DNA of 6,073 nt from Caldifarciminota bacterium (lineage in GTDB: Bacteria; Hydrothermota; Tepidihabitantia; Tepidihabitantales; CAIPLT01), in the NCBI GenBank assembly GCA_025061975.1, contig JANXBB010000245.1:1-6073 (forward strand). The letters run 5' to 3'. Below, piece after piece: positions 1 through 5,573 of the stretch. Under the pieces are notes generated by a model. The model searched no databases. It was not told the DNA's origin and saw nothing but the letters and a program-made list of their open reading frames with translations. Numbering within the stretch: the first letter of the stretch is position 1; each line of letters begins with the position of its first letter. A program made the position numbers and the translations under genes.

Positions 1-134
1 TGCTTGAAACAATCACAACATAAGCTATTAACACTATATTAAAAATTGTCTGATGATCCCCCGGACAGTATCAGGATTAGTATTGCTATAGTTTAACTTA
101 GACTACAGTAATTTTTCATAAAAAAGAACTGTTA
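1..134. other. Upstream region without a supportable gene
   Basis: All three plus frames contain early stops. The frame open from base 1 ends at a TAA at 40-42 and could be the last 13 codons of an upstream gene, but the fragment is too short to recognise. Short interrupted inverted repeats are present (CTGAT 50-54 with ATCAG 70-74; ACAGT 105-109 with ACTGT 128-132). None has the stem length plus T-run of a convincing terminator. The second lies directly against the recJ -35 box and could be a regulator site, but this is weak. Confidence 0.4.
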
Positions 135-162
135 TTGACAACCTTATAAATTCAATTATAAT
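135..162 (+). promoter_or_regulatory. Sigma70-type promoter of recJ, giving a near-leaderless transcript
   Basis: A perfect -35 hexamer TTGACA (135-140) and a perfect -10 hexamer TATAAT (157-162) are separated by 16 nt. A start about 7 nt after the -10 box would fall near 168-170, only 6-8 nt before the recJ ATG at 176. That leaves no room for a Shine-Dalgarno, and none is present. The hexamers are seen directly; the transcription start is inferred. Confidence 0.85.
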
Positions 163-175
163 CTCTTTTATATTT

Positions 176-1813
176 ATGTGGCCAGTTAAGAAAGTTGACT
201 CAGAAGAAAAAGTTAACGAGTTAGCTCAGCAAGTCAAGCTTCCGATAGAAGTTACTCGTGCATTGTATCTTCGCGGACATAAAACTCCTGAAGATATTGA
301 AAAATTTCTTGAAATATCGTTCAATAATCTTTATCCTTTTGAATCTTTACCAGATATAAAATCGGCAATTGAAAGAATAAATAATTCACTAAAATTAAAT
401 ACCCCAATTCTAATCTGGGGACACGAAGATTTAGATGGCATTACCTCGGTTATAATTTTAGCTGAAACAATCAAAGATTTAGGAGGCCAAGTATTTTTTT
501 ATATTCCTACTAAAGGCAAAGAACCTCATGGAATAAATGTCAGCAAAGCTTTAGAATTTAAAAATCAGGGTGTTGACTTAATAATTACTGTAGATTGTGG
601 AATTACTAATTTTAATGAAATTGCCGAATTACACCAAAAAGGAATTGATGTGATTGTTGCTGATCACCATGAGGTTTTAGAAAAATTACCCCCGGCACTT
701 GCTAATATCGATCCTAAACGAAGCGAATCTAATTATCCTTTTGACCAACTAGCGGCTTGTGGAATTGCATTTAAATTAGCGTGGGCTTTATATCATAATT
801 TACAGAACTGGTCGATAAATGAATTAATAATAAAAAAACCCGAATTTTTAATTTATGCCACATTAGGCACAATTGCTGACCGGGTGCCATTAGTTAATGA
901 AAACCGAATATTAGTAAAAACCGGGCTACAGTTAATTTACGAAAACAACAAAGCCATAATTAAAGCACTGCTGCGAAAGATTAACACTAATAATCCAATT
1001 ACTACCGAAAGAATAATAAATGAGATTGTCCCGCTTTTTTCAGCAGCAAACGGCAATGAAGCATGTAGTTATTTTCTTTCCTCCAACGAAGACGAAATCG
1101 GAGCATGGCTTAATAAACTCCAGGAAGAAAGCCAGGCGTGGCGAACATTAGCAAAGGAAAATTATCAGCTCGCAGAAAAAATTGCTCAGATCACTAATGG
1201 AATCATTATTATTAAAGACGAAAATCTATCGCTAAAGACTTTGGGTTATATTGCGGGTAGATTTAAAGATCAATATCAGCTTCCAACTGTTGTCTTAGGC
1301 AAAAAAAATTCTGATTGGGTTGCCGAATGCCGTGGGATTAATGGTGTTGATCTTGTGAAAATGCTTAAAGACCATAGCAATTTACTTATCAGTTTCGGCG
1401 GTCACAAGAAAGCATGTGGTTTTACAATTACTGATAATAATCTTAATATTTTTATAGAAAAAATTATAGATTATGCAGAGAAAAACTTTGTTGACAAGAT
1501 TATTAAAGAAGATACTATTGTCGCTGATGCTATATTAGCAATTCGCGACCTTCCTTTAGAAGTTTTAAAAAAATTTCCGCCGTTTGGCGAAGGCAATCCC
1601 AGTCCGATTTTTATTAGCAAAGATACAGCAATCAGTGTAAATAACAAGGGCGCCTTTTTTATCGAACGCCCAGAGTTAACGGTTATTATTAATAGTGATA
1701 AAATTACAAGCAAAGTTTTTGAAATCTATCCGGAGCGAGTTTTCGCCAACGTCTTGTATACCTTAAACGAAACCGGAGAGATTATAATTTTAAATCTCGA
1801 GTACCCTCATTAA
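176..1813 (+). CDS. recJ: Single-stranded-DNA-specific exonuclease RecJ
   Basis: RecJ degrades single-stranded DNA 5' to 3' in recombination and mismatch or base-excision repair, using a two-metal DHH phosphoesterase centre. The 545 residues cover the conserved core: the RGHKTPED segment (33-40), motif I GHEDLDG (82-88), motif II VDCG (139-142), the DHH signature (163-165), motif IV GTIADRVPL (231-239), the DHHA1 GGH box (408-410), and the PFGEGNP element of the C-terminal OB-like region (469-475). Motif I departs from the usual bacterial DYDADG: His83 replaces the first Asp, a pattern closer to archaeal RecJ-like nucleases. ATG 176 is the first possible start after an in-frame stop at 119-121, the next Met is about 395 residues later, and Trp2 fits the family N-terminus. 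There is no Shine-Dalgarno. The gene leads a probable operon with the methyltransferase 10 nt downstream. Family assignment is secure; activity is inferred. Confidence 0.95.
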   Translation: MWPVKKVDSEEKVNELAQQVKLPIEVTRALYLRGHKTPEDIEKFLEISFNNLYPFESLPDIKSAIERINNSLKLNTPILIWGHEDLDGITSVIILAETIKDLGGQVFFYIPTKGKEPHGINVSKALEFKNQGVDLIITVDCGITNFNEIAELHQKGIDVIVADHHEVLEKLPPALANIDPKRSESNYPFDQLAACGIAFKLAWALYHNLQNWSINELIIKKPEFLIYATLGTIADRVPLVNENRILVKTGLQLIYENNKAIIKALLRKINTNNPITTERIINEIVPLFSAANGNEACSYFLSSNEDEIGAWLNKLQEESQAWRTLAKENYQLAEKIAQITNGIIIIKDENLSLKTLGYIAGRFKDQYQLPTVVLGKKNSDWVAECRGINGVDLVKMLKDHSNLLISFGGHKKACGFTITDNNLNIFIEKIIDYAEKNFVDKIIKEDTIVADAILAIRDLPLEVLKKFPPFGEGNPSPIFISKDTAISVNNKGAFFIERPELTVIINSDKITSKVFEIYPERVFANVLYTLNETGEIIILNLEYPH

Positions 1814-1823
1814 CATTATTTCC

Positions 1824-2993
1824 ATGAAAAAATATGTAATAAATGTTGAACGAAAAAAACACCGTCGTCAGCATCCCTGGATTTACTCAAATGAAATTTT
1901 AACAATTAGCGGCACGCCAAACCCAGGAGATGTTGTAATAGTTTATGAGCACGGTAAGTTAATAGGCTCAGGGATTTATAATCCCAATTCGCTAATTACT
2001 ATTAGGCTATACTCGCCGGTTGAAGAAGACTTAAATGTTGATTTTTTTAAGCGCAAATTCCAAGAAGCATTGAAACTTCGTAAAACAGTACTCCCAAATG
2101 AAGAAGATTTTAGACTGATCTATGGCGAAAGTGACGGAGTACCCGGATTAGTTATTGATAAATATCAGAATCATTTTGCCTTACAAACTTATTCGTTAGG
2201 AGTTGATAAGCGCAAGATGATTATCGTTGAAGCATTAAAAGAATTATTTGAGGTTAAATCGGTTGTGGAAAAAAATGACTTTCGACTCCGAGATGCAGAA
2301 GGGCTACCACGTCAAGAATCGGTATTGTACGGTAATCCCGAACCGGTAATTATTTCAGAAAACAAGGTAAAATATAAAGTCGACATTTTCTCGGGGCAAA
2401 AGACCGGATTTTATTTTGACCAAAGAATTACTCGCGCTAAAGTCCAAAGACTAAGTAAAGGGCTTGAAGTTCTTGACGTGTTTTGTTATAGTGGAGGCTT
2501 TGCTTTAAATGCGGCTTTAGGCGGTGCTAAATCAGTTTTAGGCATTGATGCATCAAAATTAGCTCTGGAACTAGCAGAAGAAAACGCACGCTTAAATAAT
2601 GTTGAAAAAGTTTGTAAATTTATCTGCGCCGATGCTTTTGATAAACTCCGAGAGCTTTATCGGAAACGATTAAAATTTGACTTAATTATCTTAGACCCCC
2701 CGCCATTTTTTAAGTCCCTAAAAGAAAAATCTCGGGGACTTCGTGGTTATAAAGATATAAACCTGCAGGCAATGAAATTACTCAAATCCGGTGGAATATT
2801 AGTCTCCTGCACTTGTTCCCACTATTTATTTTGGCAAGACCTCTTAGATGTCTTAAACGCCGCTGCTCAAGACCTCGGCAGGAATTTTCGTATTATTGAC
2901 CGCTCAACCCAAGGACCGGATCATCCGGTCCTTTTGCATTTACCGGAAAGTGAGTATCTTCGCTGCTTTTTTCTTGAAATGACCAATGATTAA
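1824..2993 (+). CDS. rlmI: RlmI-like class I SAM-dependent rRNA (cytosine-C5) methyltransferase
   Basis: Members of this family methylate cytosine C5 in 23S rRNA (m5C1962 in E. coli RlmI) using S-adenosylmethionine. The 389 residues, close to the 396 of E. coli RlmI, show an N-terminal PUA-type RNA-binding domain (about 1-64, with HPWIYSNEI at 17-25), the linking GQKTGFYFDQR element (191-201), the SAM-binding motif LDVFCYSGGF (217-226) followed by acidic Asp242, motif IV DPPPF (291-295), and a TCSH motif (330-333). Cys331 of TCSH is the likely nucleophile by analogy with the family SCSH motif; a second Cys lies at 329. The C-terminal DHPVLLHLPESEYL stretch (366-379) is also family-typical. 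The start lies 10 nt after the recJ stop and has no Shine-Dalgarno, so translation may depend on coupling to recJ. The exact target nucleotide cannot be read from sequence. Confidence 0.88.
   Translation: MKKYVINVERKKHRRQHPWIYSNEILTISGTPNPGDVVIVYEHGKLIGSGIYNPNSLITIRLYSPVEEDLNVDFFKRKFQEALKLRKTVLPNEEDFRLIYGESDGVPGLVIDKYQNHFALQTYSLGVDKRKMIIVEALKELFEVKSVVEKNDFRLRDAEGLPRQESVLYGNPEPVIISENKVKYKVDIFSGQKTGFYFDQRITRAKVQRLSKGLEVLDVFCYSGGFALNAALGGAKSVLGIDASKLALELAEENARLNNVEKVCKFICADAFDKLRELYRKRLKFDLIILDPPPFFKSLKEKSRGLRGYKDINLQAMKLLKSGGILVSCTCSHYLFWQDLLDVLNAAAQDLGRNFRIIDRSTQGPDHPVLLHLPESEYLRCFFLEMTND
2911..2933. other. Strong 10-bp hairpin inside the 3' end of the methyltransferase gene
   Basis: AAGGACCGGA (2911-2920), a 3-nt loop TCA, then the exact complement TCCGGTCCTT (2924-2933). 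On the plus strand the stem runs into TTTT (2932-2935), which resembles an intrinsic terminator, yet the stop codon is 57 nt further on. On the minus strand it lies about 68 nt past the ferredoxin stop and is followed only by TT and then GGG. It may act as a shared 3'-end or RNA-stabilising structure for the two convergent genes. The repeat is seen directly; the role is inferred. Confidence 0.5.
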
Positions 2994-3000
2994 ATATACC

Positions 3001-3192
3001 CTATTCCTCTTCAACCTTTATTGCTCCGGTAGGACAATCTTCAGCCGCTTGAGCAACACATTCTTCAGCACCTGGAGGCACAATTTCACTTTTAACCCGG
3101 GCAACATCGCCATCCATTTCGAAAACATCAGGACAACTTGTTACGCAGAGTTCGCAACCGCTACACAGTTCTCGATCAACTGATACTTTCAT
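3001..3192 (-). CDS. Single [4Fe-4S] cluster ferredoxin
   Basis: A 63-residue soluble low-potential electron carrier of the Thermotoga-type monocluster family. The binding pattern CSGCELC gives ligands Cys10, Cys13 and Cys16, with Cys53 in DCPTGAI as the fourth. Cys20 and Cys45 occupy the positions that form a disulphide in T. maritima ferredoxin, which matches this protein closely in length and layout (MKV-VD start, CPDVF after Cys20, CPTGAI near the end). The second half of the two-cluster ferredoxin pattern is absent, as expected for this class. The start is supported by a strong AAAGGAG Shine-Dalgarno (3205-3199) with a 6-nt spacer. The gene has its own promoter and no redox partner beside it, so its partner enzymes are elsewhere. 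It converges on the methyltransferase with 7 nt between stops. Confidence 0.95.
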   Translation of the reverse strand: MKVSVDRELCSGCELCVTSCPDVFEMDGDVARVKSEIVPPGAEECVAQAAEDCPTGAIKVEEE

Positions 3193-3225
3193 AGTTTGCT
3201 CCTTTCTAACTAAATTAAATAAAAT

Positions 3226-3253
3226 ATCATAAACAAAATTAACTATTTGTCAA
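3226..3253 (-). promoter_or_regulatory. Promoter of the ferredoxin gene
   Basis: Read on the minus strand, TTGACA (3253-3248) and TATGAT (3231-3226) are separated by 16 nt. Transcription would start near 3219, giving a leader of about 27 nt that holds the AGGAG ribosome site at 3203-3199. The -35 is embedded in ATCTTGACAA, identical to the WG-gene promoter. A perfect 12-nt AT palindrome (3261-3272) lies just upstream. Confidence 0.75.
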
Positions 3254-3260
3254 GATTTTC

Positions 3261-3272
3261 ATAATTAATTAT
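3261..3272. repeat. 12-nt AT-only perfect palindrome upstream of the ferredoxin promoter
   Basis: ATAATTAATTAT is its own reverse complement. It begins 8 nt upstream of the ferredoxin -35 box and sits in the 105-nt gap between the WG-protein stop and the ferredoxin start. It could be a regulator site or an AT-rich UP-like element. In DNA this AT-rich it could also be chance. Confidence 0.3.
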
Positions 3273-3297
3273 AAGTTAGCAATATTTAGCGCTTATT

Positions 3298-5445
3298 TTA
3301 TTCTTCGTGCCAGACAATTTTACCATCATTATTAAGATATGCTTCTTTACCATTGAGTTTGACTTTACCTAAGCCGTTATGAAAATCTTCGGCTTCGTCA
3401 TAAATTGGTTGTGCGATAACTTTACCATAAGAATTAACATACCCATATTTATTATTAACATCTTTTACTAAAGCAACTCCATTAACAAAATTGTTAATTT
3501 GCTGGTATATTGGCTCAAGTAGGTAATTACCATTTTTATCAATCAGACCATAGTAAATTTTTTTATCTTTGCCAACACCAACTTTAGCGCAATTGCTTTT
3601 GAAATCCTCGGCATTATAAAATTGGGTGGGAATTACAATGCGACCGGTTTTATCAATATAACCGTATTTTTTTCCTTCGAACAAAATGTAAACACCGACT
3701 TTAGCAAGGCCTTCAGAAAAAGACCCGGCATCTTCGTATTGCGGTGTAATCACAAACTTACCGCTCTTATCAATATAGCCGTATTTATTACCAAGGCGGA
3801 CCGATGCGAGATTTTCGGAAAATTCATTTGCCCAGTCAAATTGCGCGTCAATGACCAAATTGCCCCTTTGGTCAATATACCCGTATTTATCATTTAGTTT
3901 CACGACCGCAAGGCCTTCGGAAAAATCACTCATATACGAATAAGTCGGTTTAAGCACCCACTGATTTTTCGTATTAATAATACCCCACAGACCATCTTTC
4001 AATACTCGTGCCAAACCGTTTTCAAAACTATAAACTAAATTATATCTGCAATCAATCACGACCTTACCATTGATGTCAACAAACCCATACTTTGTGGTGT
4101 CGGCATTGATTTTTTTACCAACTCTTATTAAACCGTTACGAATGATTTCACCTCTTGGCGTACCGATTATTTTATAGATACCGGCCGGTATAATAACTTT
4201 ACCTTTACGGTCAATGAGCGAATATTCTTCATCAGTATAAAAAAAGAGTGAGCGGTTGAAAGCGCGCACTGCAATTTTAGCCATGTTGGCTAAAGCACTT
4301 CCCGAACTTTTGCTTGTGCTTTTAGGAATGATTACCTTGGCATAGCCATCACGAAACTCTTCGGCATCTTCATATTTAAAATCCAATCGCACATTATTAC
4401 TCGTATCAATATAACCCCATAAATCATTAACTTTGACCGCAGCCAATCCTTCGCTAAATGGCTTGGCACCATCATATTGGGGTGGGATAACCACTCGACC
4501 ATCTATGTCAATATAACCGTATTTATTGTTCTGTTTAATAACAAAAAGGGGCGTAGATATCTCTTCTTGCCAAACAATGCGGCCGGTCTTATCAATATAT
4601 TTCATTGGTAGGATATCAACACTTGCCAAACCGTCCTTGAACGACTCAACATATAAATAAATTTGGGGCTTGATCACAAACTTACCGCTCTTATCAATAT
4701 AGCCGTACGAAAAGATATCTACTGCGACCAGCGCTAAACCTTCAGAAAACGATGCCGCAGATTCAAATTGTGGCTCAATCACAAACTTACCACTCTTATC
4801 AATAAAGCCGTATTTGTCATTAACTTTAACACTCGCTAAACCTTCGGAAAATGAATTCGCAATATCAAATTGCGGTGCAATCACAAACTGACCGCTCTTA
4901 TCAATATAGCCGTATTTGTCGTTAACTTTAACACACGCTAAGCCTTCGGAAAAAGCGTTCGCATCGTCAAATTGCGGTGGAATCACAATCTTAGCGGTCT
5001 TATCAATATACCCATACTTCTTATTCATTTTAATGCAAGCTAACCCTTCGGAAAATGAATTCGCAACATCAAATTGTGGATTGATGATAAACTTACCTGT
5101 GTTATCAATATAACCCATTTTATCATTATAAACTTTAACACTCGCTAAACCTTCAGAAAACTTTAAAGCATACTCAAATTGGGGTGGAATAACAAAATTA
5201 CCGGTTTTATCAATATAACCATAAAGGCCATTGATTTTAACATAAGCCAGCCCTTCGGAAAAACGATCTGCCAAGTCAAATTGGGGCGTAATGACAACTT
5301 CGCCATTACGATTGATATAACCGAATTTATTATCAAAAATAGCAGGAAATAGCGGATTAGGATCTTGGGATTTGCTTTGGCTATAACTTAAAGAGATTAA
5401 ACTTGATAACAATAATAAAAAAATAATACGTGTTATTTTGTACAT
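3298..5445 (-). CDS. Secreted WG-repeat protein of unknown function
   Basis: A 715-residue protein with a Sec signal peptide (charged MYKITR, hydrophobic core about 8-19, likely cleavage near 20-24, no lipobox Cys). The rest is almost entirely WG (KWG-type) repeats with a period of about 34 residues. Nineteen units can be placed by their aromatic-Gly dipeptide or its remnant, starting near residues 41, 75, 110, 144, 178, 212, 247, 282, 309, 343, 408, 453, 487, 521, 555, 594, 632, 667 and 702. A typical unit reads YGYIDKSGKFVI-PQF followed by FSEGLA-VKV. Only two units (343, 487) keep the literal Trp-Gly. Residues 373-407 interrupt the array. No enzymatic domain or membrane anchor is visible beyond the signal peptide. 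WG-repeat function is poorly known; a surface or extracellular binding role is only a guess. The start is supported by an AGGAG site (5458-5454) 8 nt upstream, and the gene has its own promoter. Confidence 0.92.
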   Translation of the reverse strand: MYKITRIIFLLLLSSLISLSYSQSKSQDPNPLFPAIFDNKFGYINRNGEVVITPQFDLADRFSEGLAYVKINGLYGYIDKTGNFVIPPQFEYALKFSEGLASVKVYNDKMGYIDNTGKFIINPQFDVANSFSEGLACIKMNKKYGYIDKTAKIVIPPQFDDANAFSEGLACVKVNDKYGYIDKSGQFVIAPQFDIANSFSEGLASVKVNDKYGFIDKSGKFVIEPQFESAASFSEGLALVAVDIFSYGYIDKSGKFVIKPQIYLYVESFKDGLASVDILPMKYIDKTGRIVWQEEISTPLFVIKQNNKYGYIDIDGRVVIPPQYDGAKPFSEGLAAVKVNDLWGYIDTSNNVRLDFKYEDAEEFRDGYAKVIIPKSTSKSSGSALANMAKIAVRAFNRSLFFYTDEEYSLIDRKGKVIIPAGIYKIIGTPRGEIIRNGLIRVGKKINADTTKYGFVDINGKVVIDCRYNLVYSFENGLARVLKDGLWGIINTKNQWVLKPTYSYMSDFSEGLAVVKLNDKYGYIDQRGNLVIDAQFDWANEFSENLASVRLGNKYGYIDKSGKFVITPQYEDAGSFSEGLAKVGVYILFEGKKYGYIDKTGRIVIPTQFYNAEDFKSNCAKVGVGKDKKIYYGLIDKNGNYLLEPIYQQINNFVNGVALVKDVNNKYGYVNSYGKVIAQPIYDEAEDFHNGLGKVKLNGKEAYLNNDGKIVWHEE
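3301..5325 (-). repeat. WG-repeat coding array, period about 102 bp
   Basis: Nineteen tandem units cover residues 41-715. Most intervals are 34-35 codons; exceptions are 27 (unit 8), 65 (the interrupted unit 10), 45 (unit 11), 39 and 38. DNA identity is locally high: a 35-nt stretch encoding YGYIDKSGKFVI is identical at 3749-3783 and 4673-4707, about nine periods apart, and 4880-4914 differs from both at one base. This points to recent duplication or gene conversion within the array. Confidence 0.85.
4225..4329 (-). other. Non-repeat insertion within the WG array (residues 373-407)
   Basis: The interval between unit 10 (residue 343) and unit 11 (residue 408) is 65 residues instead of 34. The extra piece has a Ser/Lys-rich stretch (KSTSKSSGSA, 375-384), then a probable amphipathic helix (ALANMAKIAVRAFNRSLFF, 384-402). 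It resembles no repeat unit and could be an exposed loop, helix or interaction site. Confidence 0.55.
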
Positions 5446-5475
5446 TATCGCGTCTCCTCTCTGTTATACGCAATA

Positions 5476-5567
5476 TGCGAATTTTTTTAATTCTACTTTT
5501 TAAAATTTAATTGTCAAGATCTTTCTTGTAAGTCCAATGAGTCTTTTACCAATAATAAAAATTCGCA
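5476..5567. repeat. 11-bp inverted repeat flanking the WG-gene promoter
   Basis: TGCGAATTTTT at 5476-5486 is the exact reverse complement of AAAAATTCGCA at 5557-5567, with 70 nt between them that contain the whole promoter. One arm covers the predicted transcription start and the other lies just after the Gate-gene stop. A second 8-bp pair (CTTTCTTG 5521-5528, CAAGAAAG 5566-5573) overlaps the outer arm by two bases. These may be paired regulator sites or a readthrough RNA structure; neither is shown. Confidence 0.4.
5490..5517 (-). promoter_or_regulatory. Promoter of the WG-repeat gene
   Basis: On the minus strand, TTGACA (5517-5512) and TAGAAT (5495-5490) are separated by 16 nt. Transcription would start near 5483, giving a leader of about 38 nt with the ribosome site at its end. 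The leader begins with a small CGCA-TAT-TGCG inverted repeat (5479-5469). The promoter is bracketed by an 11-bp inverted repeat. Confidence 0.72.
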
Positions 5568-5573
5568 AGAAAG

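Noticed and set aside
50..77. Possible terminator around CTGAT...ATCAG with a C-run in the loop
   Set aside because: The stem is only 5 bp, competes with other 4-bp pairings, and is not followed by a T-run.
1491..1518. TTGACA followed 16 nt later by TACTAT inside recJ
   Set aside because: The spacing matches the real promoters, but the -10 matches at only 4 of 6 bases, the site lies in conserved coding sequence, and no gene start follows within a sensible distance.
1471..1713. 80-codon minus-strand frame within recJ
   Set aside because: It is antisense to the DHHA1/C-terminal region of a clear RecJ, with no ribosome site and no recognisable protein.
2986..3183. 65-codon plus-strand frame overlapping the ferredoxin gene
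   Set aside because: It is a shadow of the ferredoxin on the opposite strand; the ferredoxin has the full Cys pattern, Shine-Dalgarno and promoter.
3622..5113. Plus-strand open frames of 91 and 65 codons opposite the WG array
   Set aside because: They are antisense images of the repeats; the periodicity of the real gene keeps the opposite frame open.
3301..5325. CRISPR-like regular repeats
   Set aside because: The 102-bp periodicity lies within one open reading frame and encodes degenerate WG protein repeats, with no conserved short repeat and unique spacer structure.
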